Of a DNA stretch of 64,000 bases, positions 9,612-18,881 are shown piece by piece (position 1 is the first letter of the stretch; each line of letters begins with the position of its first letter). The notes under the pieces are model-generated. The model saw nothing but the letters and a program-made list of their open reading frames with translations, was not told where the DNA came from and did not search any database. Source of the stretch: Pedobacter quisquiliarum (lineage in GTDB: Bacteria; Bacteroidota; Bacteroidia; Sphingobacteriales; Sphingobacteriaceae); assembly GCF_014642175.1 (NCBI RefSeq), contig NZ_BMIL01000007.1, positions 62,001-126,000 of the forward strand, given 5' to 3'. A program made the translations under genes and the position numbers.

Positions 9612-10376
9612 TTATCTTCTGTTACCGAAGATTCTTAACAGGTATAAGAATATGTTAAGGAAATCCAGGTACAGGCTTAGCGCGCCCATAATGGCAAGTT
9701 TCTTTGAATCTGCAGCAGCAATGGTGTCGCCGTTTTCTTCAATACCCTGACCGATCATTTTCAGTTTCTGAACATCATATGCTGTCAATGCGGTGAAGAT
9801 CGCCACACCGAAGAAGCTCAGGATATAGTCGAATGTTGAACTACCCAGAAACATGTTGATTACGGTACAGATCACCAAACCGATAAGACCAACCATCAGA
9901 ATGGATCTGAACTGGGTAAGGTCTGTATTGGTTGTATAACCCAGGAAGGCCATAATACCGAATATACCAGCAGCAGCTGCAAAACAGCTCACAATTGAAG
10001 CAGTGGTATAAGCCAATAGAATAAAGCTTAAACTTACCCCGGTTAATATGGAATACAGCACGAATACACCCAATAGGGCGGTATAAGAAAGTCGGCTCAT
10101 GCCGGCGCTCATTAGCATTACGAGTCCAAGTGGAGCGAACATTACAATATAGCCCAAAGTGCTCATGCCCGCACGCATTCCGGTTTGGTCATACTTAACT
10201 AAGTAATCCATGTAGCCCGGTGTGTTTGCCATGAAAAAGGCAGCAAGTGTAGATAGTCCGAGGGCTATAAACATCCAGAGAAAGACGTTTGCAAAAAACT
10301 TCTTTGCAACGGCACCCTTCTCTTCCTGAATGATTTCAGGTCTGTGTGCCCATTGATAATTGTTGTTGTTATCCAT
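9612..10376 (-). CDS. Bax inhibitor-1 / YccA family membrane protein
   Basis: 254 residues with about seven hydrophobic helices and a short charged N-terminus (MDNNNNYQWAHRPEII). Conserved BI-1 elements are visible: an FMANTPG-type first loop, the stretch ILTGVSLSFILLAYT, and the C-terminal TAYDVQKLK with a later acidic/basic tail. The family (TMBIM/YccA) forms pH-dependent Ca2+ leak channels in the few bacterial members studied, and YccA modulates FtsH. Role here is unknown. It is followed by a clear terminator and preceded by a near-consensus promoter, so it is probably monocistronic. Confidence 0.9.
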   Translation of the reverse strand: MDNNNNYQWAHRPEIIQEEKGAVAKKFFANVFLWMFIALGLSTLAAFFMANTPGYMDYLVKYDQTGMRAGMSTLGYIVMFAPLGLVMLMSAGMSRLSYTALLGVFVLYSILTGVSLSFILLAYTTASIVSCFAAAAGIFGIMAFLGYTTNTDLTQFRSILMVGLIGLVICTVINMFLGSSTFDYILSFFGVAIFTALTAYDVQKLKMIGQGIEENGDTIAAADSKKLAIMGALSLYLDFLNIFLYLLRIFGNRR

Positions 10377-10395
10377 TTGTGTTAAATTTTGTTAT

Positions 10396-10426
10396 TAAAG
10401 ATAATCATTGTCTGATAGATACAAAA
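10396..10426 (-). promoter_or_regulatory. Possible Bacteroidota-type promoter of the Bax-inhibitor-1 gene
   Basis: On the minus strand TTTG is followed after 18 bp by TATCTTTA (10403 down to 10396), one base from the TAnnTTTG consensus, 20 bp ahead of the start codon. The spacing is one base short of the usual 19-21. Confidence 0.4.
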
Positions 10427-10427
10427 G

Positions 10428-10997
10428 CTATGCCCCAAGCCTTTTTGTCAGGGTTTCTTCAACTTTCTTGAAGATCTGTATGGGTTTCATGGTTCGCCAT
10501 GCCAAATCGTCTAGCTGTCCCCCGAAATTGATGTAATAGTCAATGTTGCTGCTGCGGAATTCCTGGATCACGTGTTCGTTGAAGTTGATACCTGCAATCC
10601 AGCCATCTTCTACATCCTGGAACCACTCTTCGTAGTAACTGTCTTCGGAGGCGTGGAAGTTCAGGACGTTTTCCCCAATGAGGATAAATTTATTAATGCC
10701 TTCATCGATCATCAGCTCCAGGATTTCCCGTTTCATGAGCATGATGTCGTTGCTGATGGCATCATTCCATTCGCCGATATATTCGATAATGGCATAGCCG
10801 CGGTCGTAATCTGCGAAGAGTACTTTCAAATAGAGCGTGCTAGAGCCGAAATCATCCCATTGCGGGTGAATCAGGAAGTTATAGAGCTGTTTATCAAAGT
10901 GAAACTCGGAATACTCTGTATTGTAAAAAGGCGAACGGTCATCTTCAGCGGCGATGTAATAATCGCGCCACTGATAATATGGTTCAATCTCGTGCAT
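10428..10997 (-). CDS. Conserved hypothetical protein, 189 aa
   Basis: A soluble, acidic, aromatic-rich protein (many Tyr, Trp, Asp, Glu) with no signal peptide or membrane helix. I recognise no domain. Residues such as YYQWRDYYIAAEDDRSPF and HPQWDDFGSSTLYLK suggest an intact folded protein rather than a chance frame, and codon usage matches its neighbours. It starts 14 bp after the murQ stop on the same strand, so it is probably co-transcribed with and downstream of murQ. A link to cell-wall recycling is inference from position only. Confidence 0.75.
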   Translation of the reverse strand: MHEIEPYYQWRDYYIAAEDDRSPFYNTEYSEFHFDKQLYNFLIHPQWDDFGSSTLYLKVLFADYDRGYAIIEYIGEWNDAISNDIMLMKREILELMIDEGINKFILIGENVLNFHASEDSYYEEWFQDVEDGWIAGINFNEHVIQEFRSSNIDYYINFGGQLDDLAWRTMKPIQIFKKVEETLTKRLGA

Positions 10998-11011
10998 GGG
11001 TGTTGTTTGAT

Positions 11012-11818
11012 TTATTTGTGAGCAGCGTCAACAGCTTTGCGCACACTCCCGTGTTTGTTTAGGAGGGCTTCGGCACTTGCCTGATCAATGTTTAGTTCTT
11101 CCATGATCATGTCAATACCTCTGTTTACCAGCTTATGATTGGTTAACTGCATATCAACCATTTTATTGCCTTTCACCTTGCCAAGTTTTATCATGACCGT
11201 GGTGCTAAGCATGTTCAGCACTAGTTTCTGCGCGGTACCAGATTTCATGCGGGTAGATCCGGTTAAAAACTCAGGACCTACAACAACCTCAACAGGGTAG
11301 TCGCTTTCTGCTGCGATGGGTCCCCCTTCATTGCAAACGATGCATCCGGTTAAGACACCTTTCTCGCGCGCAGTGTGCAGTCCGCCGATCACATATGGCG
11401 TGGTGCCAGATGCGGCAAGGCCGATGAGGCAATCTTTTTCATTGATCTGGTATTCGCTAAGGTCGTTCCAGGCCTGGTCGGCGTCATCCTCAGCATTTTC
11501 AACGGCTTTGCGGATTGCGGTATCGCCACCGGCAATAATGCCGACAACGTAATCGAAGGGTACACCGAAAGTAGGGGGGCACTCGGAAGCATCCACAACA
11601 CCTAATCTGCCGCTGGTACCAGCACCGATATAAAACAAGCGTCCACCTGCTTTCATGCGCTCGGTTACCGCTTCAGCAAGCTTCTCAATTTGTGGGATCA
11701 CTTTTTCAACAGCAAGCGGAACCGTTTGATCTTCTTTGTTTATGCCATGGAGAATTTCCAGAATGGACATTTGATCAATATTGTTATAGTGGGATTCCTG
11801 CTCAGTAACGCGTATCAT
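11012..11818 (-). CDS. murQ: N-acetylmuramic acid 6-phosphate etherase
   Basis: MurQ cleaves the lactyl ether of MurNAc-6-phosphate to give GlcNAc-6-phosphate and D-lactate during cell-wall recycling in the cytoplasm. The SIS domain is evident from GRLFYIGAGTSGRLGVVDAS, the following ECPPTFG motif and the later FLTGSTRMKSGTAQK segment. A C-terminal UBA-like helical region (about 225-268) is present. At 268 residues it is slightly shorter than the usual 295-300, the difference being at the N-terminus, which begins MIRVTEQESHYNNIDQM. It heads a probable two-gene unit with the 189-residue protein. Confidence 0.93.
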   Translation of the reverse strand: MIRVTEQESHYNNIDQMSILEILHGINKEDQTVPLAVEKVIPQIEKLAEAVTERMKAGGRLFYIGAGTSGRLGVVDASECPPTFGVPFDYVVGIIAGGDTAIRKAVENAEDDADQAWNDLSEYQINEKDCLIGLAASGTTPYVIGGLHTAREKGVLTGCIVCNEGGPIAAESDYPVEVVVGPEFLTGSTRMKSGTAQKLVLNMLSTTVMIKLGKVKGNKMVDMQLTNHKLVNRGIDMIMEELNIDQASAEALLNKHGSVRKAVDAAHK

Positions 11819-12030
11819 AGCTTAGATTTTTTGTTAAAACTCGTTAATTTCTTTTTAAACCGGAAATTGTAATGCGTTTCGCTGCATTTTTAGCCCGTCG
11901 ATACGCGTTTGCTTCTTCTTTTTTAAGGGTAAATGAAGGAAGATTTTGGGAGACGCTCATCGCATTAAAAAACTTGTAAAACATTATCAATTAAACTGAG
12001 TTAAATAGGCATTTGAAAACGTCAAATGCA

Positions 12031-12038
12031 TAACTTTG
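12031..12038 (+). promoter_or_regulatory. -7 element (TAACTTTG) of the S41 protease gene
   Basis: TAACTTTG matches the Bacteroidota -7 consensus TAnnTTTG and ends 15 bp before the start codon. No TTTG lies at the usual 19-21 bp upstream, so only the -7 element is supported. Confidence 0.45.
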
Positions 12039-12053
12039 TATTAGATCGTCTCC

Positions 12054-13661
12054 ATGAATAAAAATACCCGTCAGAACCTCTTCATTGCCCTTACGTACTC
12101 GCTCACTTTAATCGGTGGAATGTTCCTTGGATACAAGTTTCTGAGGGATCAGGGCTTTACGGTCGAAAAGCACATTACCTACAATGATAATGATGCCGAG
12201 AAAGTTGACGAAATCCTCACCATCATCAACAAAAACTATGTGGATGAGGTAAATACCGAGAAATTTCAGAAAATGCCGATCGACAGTATGCTGCATCAGC
12301 TCGATCCACATAGCGTGTATCTGCCGCCGGCAAAAGCATTTGAGCAGAACGAGATGCTGGAAGGACAGTTTGAGGGCATCGGCATTGAATATTATATTCT
12401 TAAAGATTCTTTACTGGTGACCAATGTGGTTAAAGATGGACCGGCTTTTAATGCGGGGATGCGTATTGGCGACCGTATTTTGAAGGTGGACAGCACAATG
12501 GTTTCGGGTATGGGTTTACCGCGTGCAAAAATGATCGGTAAGATTAAGGGTAAACGTGGTACACCGGTGAAATTAACGGTATTGCATGGAACGGGATTTA
12601 AGCCCGTAGAACTCGTTGTAAAAAGGGGGAAAGTGCAAGTGAGTAGCATTGATGCGGCCTATATGCTGAACAATGAAGCTGCTTATGTGCGCATCAGCAA
12701 GTTTGGGGCGAACACCGACCAGGATTTTGTTGAGGCGGTCAGGAAACTTAAAGATAAGGGGATGAGCAAGCTTATTCTCGATTTAAGGGATAATGGCGGT
12801 GGTTACCTTACAGCCGCAACGGGCCTGGCAAGTCAGCTGCTCCCGGAGAATGAATTGATTGTTTATACGGAAGGCAAACATGAGCCGCGTACAGATTATA
12901 TTTCAACAGGTGGCGGTGAATTTGAAAATGGGAAGTTGGCCGTTCTGATCAATGAACACACGGCTTCAGCAAGTGAGATTCTAGCGGGTGCTGTACAGGA
13001 TCTGGACCGGGGTGTGATTGTTGGTCGCAGGTCTTTCGGAAAAGGCCTTGTACAGGAGCAGTTTCCTTTTGGTGATGGCTCGGCGTTGAACCTGACCATC
13101 GCGCGATATTACACGCCCCTTGGAAGAAGCATACAGAAGTCGTACAAGAAAGGGTATAATGCGTACCAGCATGAGGTGGATGAGCGGTTTACAAAGGGAG
13201 AACTGACCGAGAAGGCAGATCGCTTACGTGATTCGCTGAAGGGCAGCAGAGCCTATGTTACGGCATCGGGTAAGCGCGTTTTTGGCGGCGGCGGTATTCA
13301 GCCGGACGTGTACGTGAAAATGGATACAACCGGTGTTACGAAGCTTTATACAGAACTTATTGATAAGCATGTACTGTTCGACTTCGTGTTTGAGGTTTTG
13401 GCGAAGCGCTATAATCCGACGTACTTAGAGCAAAATCTGGGCATGTTCAGCGTGAGTGAAAATGATCTTAAAGACCTGGTGAAATACATGCAGCAGCACG
13501 ATGTGGCATACGACCAGAAGCAGTTCTTAGCTTCGAGGAATAACATCCAGACAGACTTACGTTTGTTGCTGTACAAATACCATCTTGGCGATGCCGGGTA
13601 CTACCGGGCATTGAATCTAAATGACAAGATGGTTAAGCAAGCCTTGAATAGCCTGCAATAA
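12054..13661 (+). CDS. S41 family carboxy-terminal processing protease (CtpA/Prc type)
   Basis: 535 residues: an N-terminal membrane anchor or signal (about 9-27), a PDZ domain (about 105-185, GIGIEYYILKDSLLVTNVV) and the S41 catalytic domain. The catalytic Ser-Lys dyad is visible as Ser305 in EHTASASEI and Lys330 in SFGKGLVQ, 25 residues apart as in E. coli Prc. A long C-terminal helical region follows. These enzymes trim or degrade periplasmic proteins from the C-terminus. The gene has its own -7 element and converges with der. Confidence 0.92.
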   Translation: MNKNTRQNLFIALTYSLTLIGGMFLGYKFLRDQGFTVEKHITYNDNDAEKVDEILTIINKNYVDEVNTEKFQKMPIDSMLHQLDPHSVYLPPAKAFEQNEMLEGQFEGIGIEYYILKDSLLVTNVVKDGPAFNAGMRIGDRILKVDSTMVSGMGLPRAKMIGKIKGKRGTPVKLTVLHGTGFKPVELVVKRGKVQVSSIDAAYMLNNEAAYVRISKFGANTDQDFVEAVRKLKDKGMSKLILDLRDNGGGYLTAATGLASQLLPENELIVYTEGKHEPRTDYISTGGGEFENGKLAVLINEHTASASEILAGAVQDLDRGVIVGRRSFGKGLVQEQFPFGDGSALNLTIARYYTPLGRSIQKSYKKGYNAYQHEVDERFTKGELTEKADRLRDSLKGSRAYVTASGKRVFGGGGIQPDVYVKMDTTGVTKLYTELIDKHVLFDFVFEVLAKRYNPTYLEQNLGMFSVSENDLKDLVKYMQQHDVAYDQKQFLASRNNIQTDLRLLLYKYHLGDAGYYRALNLNDKMVKQALNSLQ

Positions 13662-13701
13662 CCATCTTGAATAATCTTATTCCTTAAGTTTTTGACCTGG
13701 A

Positions 13702-15003
13702 TTACTTCTGTCTGAAGTAGATCTGGATCGGTGAACCTTTGAAGTCAAAGTGCTCACGTAGTTTGTTCTCTATGAAGCGTTTATATGGCTCCTTGATGTA
13801 CTGAGGAAGGTTACAGAAGAACGCAAACATTGGAGAGGTTGCATTGATCTGGGTGATGTATTTGATTTTGATGTATTTTCCTTTTTGGGACGGTGGCGGA
13901 AAGTTTTCAATGATTGGCAGCATCACGTCATTCAGCTTTGAAGTCGGGATTTTCTTGCCTCTGTTTTTGAATACCTCAAGTGCCGCTTCAACAGCCTGGA
14001 AGATACGTTGTTTGTTAACAACGGAAGTAAAGATGATCGGAATGTCTGTAAATGGCTGTAGTTTCTGGCGGATCTGATCTTCGAATTGTTTAACCGTTTG
14101 GTTGTTCTTTTCGATCAAATCCCATTTATTAACCAGGATTACAATACCTTTTTTATTCTTCTCTGCAAGGTGGAAGATGTTGACGTCTTGCGACTCTAAG
14201 CCTTCCACAGCATCGATCATAAGGATAACGACATCAGCTTCCTCCAAAGCTTTGATGGTTCTCATTACAGAATAGAACTCGATGTTCTCTTTAACTTTCG
14301 TTTTCTTTCTTAAACCTGCTGTGTCGATGAACATGAACTCATGTCCGAACTGGTTATAGTGTATGTGAATGGAATCTCTCGTTGTACCAGCGATCGGGGT
14401 AACGATATTTCTGTCTTTACCCATCAGCGCGTTGATCAGCGAAGATTTACCAACGTTAGGCCGCCCCACGATGGTAAGCTTCGGCAAAGCATTTTCTTCT
14501 TCTACAACGTCTTCAAAGTGTGTAATGACATCATCTAATAAATCACCTGTTCCAGATCCCGTCATGGAAGAGATTGGGTAGATTTCGCCTAAACCAAAGC
14601 CGTAGAAAACGGCCGCATCATTTTGAAGGGCGTTGTTGTCTACTTTGTTTACGACGATGTATACAGGTTTTTTACTTCTGCGTAAAAGTTGGGCGATCTC
14701 ATCATCAAGATCGGTAATGCCGGTGGTTACATCCACCATAAACAAAAGTACCGTTGCTTCTTCAATGGCAATAACCACTTGTTCGCGGATTGCTGCTTCA
14801 AAAACATCTTCAGAATTGGCTACATAGCCACCTGTATCGATTACGGTAAAGTGTTTGTCAGTCCATTCAGCCACACCATAATGGCGGTCACGTGTTACAC
14901 CGCTAAAATCATCAACAATAGCTTTGCGACTTTCAGTTAAGCGGTTAAAAAGAGTGGATTTGCCTACGTTGGGTCTGCCGACAATTGCAATAATGTTACT
15001 CAT
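13702..15003 (-). CDS. der: Ribosome biogenesis GTPase Der (EngA)
   Basis: 433 residues with two tandem G domains and a C-terminal KH-like domain, the layout unique to Der, which acts in 50S subunit maturation. The first P-loop is GRPNVGKST (near residue 8) with DTGG and NKVD; the second is GRPNVGKSS (near residue 181) with DTAG and NKWD. The KH-like end carries [15 protein letters not shown]. Length is normal. It lies 46 bp downstream of era on the same strand, so the two ribosome-assembly GTPases may share a transcript. Confidence 0.96.
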   Translation of the reverse strand: MSNIIAIVGRPNVGKSTLFNRLTESRKAIVDDFSGVTRDRHYGVAEWTDKHFTVIDTGGYVANSEDVFEAAIREQVVIAIEEATVLLFMVDVTTGITDLDDEIAQLLRRSKKPVYIVVNKVDNNALQNDAAVFYGFGLGEIYPISSMTGSGTGDLLDDVITHFEDVVEEENALPKLTIVGRPNVGKSSLINALMGKDRNIVTPIAGTTRDSIHIHYNQFGHEFMFIDTAGLRKKTKVKENIEFYSVMRTIKALEEADVVILMIDAVEGLESQDVNIFHLAEKNKKGIVILVNKWDLIEKNNQTVKQFEDQIRQKLQPFTDIPIIFTSVVNKQRIFQAVEAALEVFKNRGKKIPTSKLNDVMLPIIENFPPPSQKGKYIKIKYITQINATSPMFAFFCNLPQYIKEPYKRFIENKLREHFDFKGSPIQIYFRQK

Positions 15004-15049
15004 ATGTAGTGTGAATTGTATTAATTATTAAGGGGTTGCAAAGGTACGC

Positions 15050-15928
15050 TTAATTTTCGTACCCGAAGCTTTTTAGGTAATTCTTTTTACTACGCCAGTC
15101 GGGTAGTACTTTGACAAAAGTTTCCAGGAACACCTTCTGGTCCAGGAACTTCTCAATGTCTTTACGCGCCTCAGTACCAACCTTTTTAAGCATGGAGCCG
15201 CCCTTGCCAATCAGGATGTTTTTCTGTGAATCTCGTTCAACGATAATCTCGGCACTGATCCTGGTGATCTTCTCTTCTTCTTTGAAGGCGGTAATTACAA
15301 CTTCTGTGCTGTAAGGGATTTCTTTCTGGTAGTTGGTGAAGATTTTCTCACGGATGATCTCTGAAACGAAGAAGCGTTGACTGCGATCAGAAAGTTCTTC
15401 TTTGTCGTAATAGGCTTCATGCTCCGGAAGGTTATCCAGCAGCATTTCCATGATACCATCGAGGTTATATTTGTGCAATGCAGAGATGGCGAAGATGTGT
15501 TTAGGGTTCAGCTTCTCCTGCCAGAAGGCGGATTTCTCATCCACTTGTTCCTGGGTAGCATTGTCGATCTTGTTGATCAGTACAATCATTGGGATGGTGG
15601 TGTTCAGGATCTTCTCCAGAACATCATTCTCATCATACTGCTCATTGATATCGGTAACGAATAAAAGTAGGTCAGCATCGCTAAGCGCGCCATTTACGGA
15701 ATGCATCATTGCATCCTGTAACCCGTATTTAGGTTTGATCACCCCGGGGGTATCTGAAAAAACAATTTGGTAGTCTTCTTCATTCACGATACCCAGAATC
15801 CGGTGGCGTGTAGTTTGGGCTTTGGGTGTGATGATGGAGAGCTTTTCGCCGATCAGCGCGTTCATCAAGGTAGACTTGCCCACATTGGGCTTTCCGATGA
15901 TGCTTACAAAACCTGCTTTATGTGACAT
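15050..15928 (-). CDS. era: GTPase Era
   Basis: Era binds the 3' end of 16S rRNA and is needed for 30S maturation. The protein starts MSHKAGFVSIIGKPNVGKST, with DTPG, NKID and a C-terminal KH domain containing the IGKGG loop. I place the start at 15928, giving 292 residues, the normal Era length; the frame stays open for 20 more codons upstream, but those residues are unlike Era and would overlap the tRNA promoter. The gene is divergent from the tRNA cluster. Confidence 0.95.
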   Translation of the reverse strand: MSHKAGFVSIIGKPNVGKSTLMNALIGEKLSIITPKAQTTRHRILGIVNEEDYQIVFSDTPGVIKPKYGLQDAMMHSVNGALSDADLLLFVTDINEQYDENDVLEKILNTTIPMIVLINKIDNATQEQVDEKSAFWQEKLNPKHIFAISALHKYNLDGIMEMLLDNLPEHEAYYDKEELSDRSQRFFVSEIIREKIFTNYQKEIPYSTEVVITAFKEEEKITRISAEIIVERDSQKNILIGKGGSMLKKVGTEARKDIEKFLDQKVFLETFVKVLPDWRSKKNYLKSFGYEN

Positions 15929-15948
15929 AAACTTTTTTTTAAAATAAA

Positions 15949-15980
15949 TTTGCAATGCAAAGAAACGAAATATATCTTTG
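15949..15980 (+). promoter_or_regulatory. Bacteroidota-type promoter of the tRNA cluster
   Basis: TTTG at 15949-15952 and TATCTTTG at 15973-15980 are separated by exactly 20 bp, a perfect match to TTTG-N19-21-TAnnTTTG. The first tRNA begins 57 bp after the -7 element. The element lies just upstream of the era start, which points the other way. Confidence 0.8.
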
Positions 15981-16037
15981 CAGTCCAATTTAAAAACAAC
16001 GCAGGGTAGTTCTTTAACGTTTTAAATTGTCAAATAG

Positions 16038-16110
<73 letters not shown>

Positions 16111-16151
16111 CCTAGGAAGCATAAGCAGCAATGTGAGTCGCTTCTAATTTT

Positions 16152-16223
16152 GGCCCGTTCGTCTAGGGGTGAGGACGCCAGATTTTCATTCTGGAAACAG
16201 GGGTTCGATTCCCCTACGGGCTA
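16152..16223 (+). tRNA. tRNA-Glu (TTC), copy 1
   Basis: A 72-nt cloverleaf with anticodon UUC in loop UUUUCAU between stems CCAGA and UCUGG. The acceptor stem is GGCCCGU/ACGGGCU. The D-loop (AGGGGTGA) is less canonical than that of copy 2. Confidence 0.95.
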
Positions 16224-16266
16224 CAGTAAAAAGAGAGGCAGGACAGCCTCTATAATAAAAGTATAG

Positions 16267-16339
<73 letters not shown>

Positions 16340-16378
16340 CCAAAGGAAGCATAACAGCAATGTTAGTCGCTTCATTTT

Positions 16379-16450
16379 GGCCCGCTCGTCTACCGGTTAG
16401 GACGCCAGATTTTCATTCTGGAAATAGGGGTTCGATTCCCCTGCGGGCTA
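16379..16450 (+). tRNA. tRNA-Glu (TTC), copy 2
   Basis: A 72-nt cloverleaf with the same anticodon arm as copy 1. The D-loop is the usual ACCGGTTA form. The seventh acceptor pair is C-G here and U-A in copy 1, a compensatory double change that keeps the stem. Confidence 0.95.
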
Positions 16451-16461
16451 CATCAGATAAG

Positions 16462-16494
16462 AAGGCTGTAAACGAAAAGTTTGCAGCCTTTTTT
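16462..16494 (+). terminator. Intrinsic terminator of the tRNA cluster
   Basis: A 12-bp stem (16462-16473 with 16479-16490, one G-U pair) around a GAAAA loop, followed by TTTT. It lies 11 bp after the last tRNA. Confidence 0.88.
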
Positions 16495-16522
16495 GTTATG
16501 CCTTTAGTTTGCTTTCAAGGTA

Positions 16523-17151
16523 TTAGCTTCCAAAGAGCAGGTAGGTGATTAAGGACGCCAGGGTCAGGAATACGCCTATTGCAGTCTCAAAAGGAATGAG
16601 TTTCAGTCTGTTGTTAATCGCCACATTCGTTACGCCACCCGTGGCATGGAAAAATGAAAGTTTTCCGCAGCGATAATGGTATTAGGATTCGGGGAAATGA
16701 TGTTCCCGCATTTACCGCCGCCGATCATCACTAACAGCAAGATCGATTTAGGAATAGACAGCTTTTTGCCAATGTTCAAAGCGATGGGTGCAACGGTAAT
16801 GACGGCAACATCGATAAATACGCCGATTGCGGTTAGCAGAAAAGTAGCAAGTGCAATGGCCAGGTAAACGTGCTTTTCACCTAACTTTTGGATGATGGCA
16901 TTAGATATAGCGGTTGCTGCACCGGTCTTAATCAGCACACCGGAGAGAACGCCGGCCGTCAGAATCCGCAGGATGGCGGGTGATACGTCTTTAACCCCAT
17001 CAATCATCTGCGCTACTGTTTCCGTCAGGGTAAACCCACCCAACAGTCCACCAATTACTGCTCCAATGATCAGGCTATAAGCTGGTGAGACTTTCCGGAT
17101 GATTAAAATAATGGATAATGATAATCCAAATAAGGCTCCAAATGTACTCAT
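16523..17151 (-). pseudogene. GntP-family gluconate/glycerate permease with internal deletion
   Basis: The first frame (17151 to 16630) gives 173 residues that match the N-terminal third of GntP permeases, including GGGKCGNIISPNPNTIIAAE, then ends NFHFSMPRVA and stop. In another frame the sequence continues as GVTNVAINNRLKLIPF and then a hydrophobic C-terminal helix ending LLFGS and stop at 16523, which looks like a GntP C-terminus. Intact family members have about 430-450 residues, so roughly 230 residues are missing and the frame is shifted at the join. The start overlaps the glycerate kinase stop by 4 bp, so the intact gene would have been its co-transcribed uptake permease. Confidence 0.85.
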
Positions 17152-18299
17152 GACTGAGATGTATTGAAGTACTTCAGCGTGCGAAACAGCTGATCAAGTG
17201 TTCTTGTAATGTTATCAATGGTAAATTCATGCTCCATGGCACGCTGCATAGAAACGGGGTAGGGGATTATTGGAAGTACCGCAAGGAAACCCAGGCTGTT
17301 TAGCATGAGGATGTCCTGTATCCCTCCAGCGATGGCAATTACCGGGATGTTTTGTTGTTGGGCGGCCCTTAAAACGGTGATCGGGGCTTTTCTCATGCTG
17401 GTTTGTTGGTCCAGTTTACCTTCGCCCGTAATCACCAGGTCGGCATCTTTAATAATGTGCTGAAAGTTGAGTGCTTCAAGAATCATCTGTGCACCTGGCT
17501 TTAATGATGCGTTTGCAAAGGCCATGAACCCTCCGCCAAGCCCGCCAGCTGCACCTGAACCAGGAATCGTGTTGATGTCTATGCCCCTCGTCTTTTTAAC
17601 TACATCCACAAAGTTCTTCATGCCTTCTTCAAGCCTTTCTATGGCTTGATCGTCTGCGCCTTTCTGGCGGGCGTAAACATGAGCAGCGCCCCTGGGGCCA
17701 GTACAAGGGTTGTCTACATCACAGGCAATGGTAAAAGTAGCAGCTAAGAACGCAGGAATTGCGGCAGATTGGTCAATGCTTAGGATTTCGCCTAAGATCT
17801 CTCCGCCAAGGGGTAGCTCCTGTCCTTTGCTGTCCAGAAACTTAAAGCCAAGGGCTTGCAACATCCCCGTTCCTGCATCATTAGTGGCACTCCCGCCGAT
17901 GCCGATCAAAAAGGTTTCGCAGCCACGTGCAAGTGCATCTTTGATGAGTTCCCCCAATCCATAGGTGGAGCTCCGTAGGGGATTTCTTTCACCCTCCGGA
18001 ACCAATGTAAGTCCACAGGCACTTGCCATTTCCATTACGGCAGTTTTTTCATCAGCGAGGATGCCATATACAGCATGTACGGGGTGCCCCATTGGTCCGC
18101 CCACCTTGCAACTGATTTCTTTGCCAACTGAAGTGGCAAGTAGGGCATCTACTGTACCTTCACCACCATCGGCCATGGGTATTTTTAGAACGGTACAGTT
18201 TGGATAGTTCTTGAGGATGGCCGCTTCCGCAGCATCGGCTACTTCCAGCGAACTTACAGAACCTTTAAAGGAATCGGCCGCAATTACAATTTTCTTCAT
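17148..18299 (-). CDS. Glycerate kinase (GlxK/GarK family)
   Basis: 383 residues, close to the usual 375-385. The N-terminus MKKIVIAADSFKGSVSS is the family hallmark, followed by PMADGGEGTVDAL, GIGGSATNDAGTGML and the late VITGEGKLDQQT motif. The enzyme phosphorylates D-glycerate to 2-phosphoglycerate in the cytoplasm. It overlaps the broken GntP permease by 4 bp, so an uptake-plus-kinase unit was present and has lost its transporter. The kinase itself shows no damage. Confidence 0.94.
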   Translation of the reverse strand: MKKIVIAADSFKGSVSSLEVADAAEAAILKNYPNCTVLKIPMADGGEGTVDALLATSVGKEISCKVGGPMGHPVHAVYGILADEKTAVMEMASACGLTLVPEGERNPLRSSTYGLGELIKDALARGCETFLIGIGGSATNDAGTGMLQALGFKFLDSKGQELPLGGEILGEILSIDQSAAIPAFLAATFTIACDVDNPCTGPRGAAHVYARQKGADDQAIERLEEGMKNFVDVVKKTRGIDINTIPGSGAAGGLGGGFMAFANASLKPGAQMILEALNFQHIIKDADLVITGEGKLDQQTSMRKAPITVLRAAQQQNIPVIAIAGGIQDILMLNSLGFLAVLPIIPYPVSMQRAMEHEFTIDNITRTLDQLFRTLKYFNTSQS

Positions 18300-18314
18300 A
18301 AATCACCTGAAAAG

Positions 18315-18881
18315 TTAAACCTCCAACGCGCCCCGAAAGCCTCTTGCAGCATAATAGGACTCTGCACCATTGTGGTATACGAACACGGTTGCATATCGGT
18401 AATCTGCAAACAAAGCACCGCCTAAAGCTCTGATCGCAGCGGGTGTTTCAATCCAGCTAGAGGTTTTCATATCAAAGTGTCCAAGGGTTTGAAGCAGCCT
18501 GTATTGTTCTTCATTAAGTATTTTGATGCCCATTTCTTCAGCCATGCCAAGGGCACTGTGTTTTGGTTTGTTTTCCTTTCGGGATTCCAATGCGTCCTGG
18601 TCGTAGCAAATGCTTCTACGTTGTTTAGGACTTTCTGCCGCGCAATCGAAGAAAAGATAGGTGTCCTGTGCTTGATCATAAGCGACTACATCGGGTTCTC
18701 CTCCTGTGTTTTCCATCTCATTTAGCGACCAGAGCTTATCTGGATTTGCTTGTAACCGGGATTGTACGTCCTTCCAGTTTAAGCCTGTATGACGATGCAA
18801 ATGCTTTTCGAAGCGTGCTTTCAATGTGGAAAGCAGTTCATCAATTTGTTCCTGGGTTAATTTACTTTGTAAAGGCTTCAT
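18315..18881 (-). CDS. DUF4256 domain-containing protein
   Basis: 188 residues filling the whole DUF4256 family length. The typical features are an N-terminal helical part with ARFEKHLHRHTGLNW, a central segment with GGEPDVVAYD and YLFFDCAAESPKQRRS, and the C-terminus with FADYRYATVFVYHNGAESYY and a final RGFRG. It is cytoplasmic by appearance. The family has no established function. It lies 15 bp upstream of the glycerate kinase start on the same strand and may share its transcript. Confidence 0.85.
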   Translation of the reverse strand: MKPLQSKLTQEQIDELLSTLKARFEKHLHRHTGLNWKDVQSRLQANPDKLWSLNEMENTGGEPDVVAYDQAQDTYLFFDCAAESPKQRRSICYDQDALESRKENKPKHSALGMAEEMGIKILNEEQYRLLQTLGHFDMKTSSWIETPAAIRALGGALFADYRYATVFVYHNGAESYYAARGFRGALEV

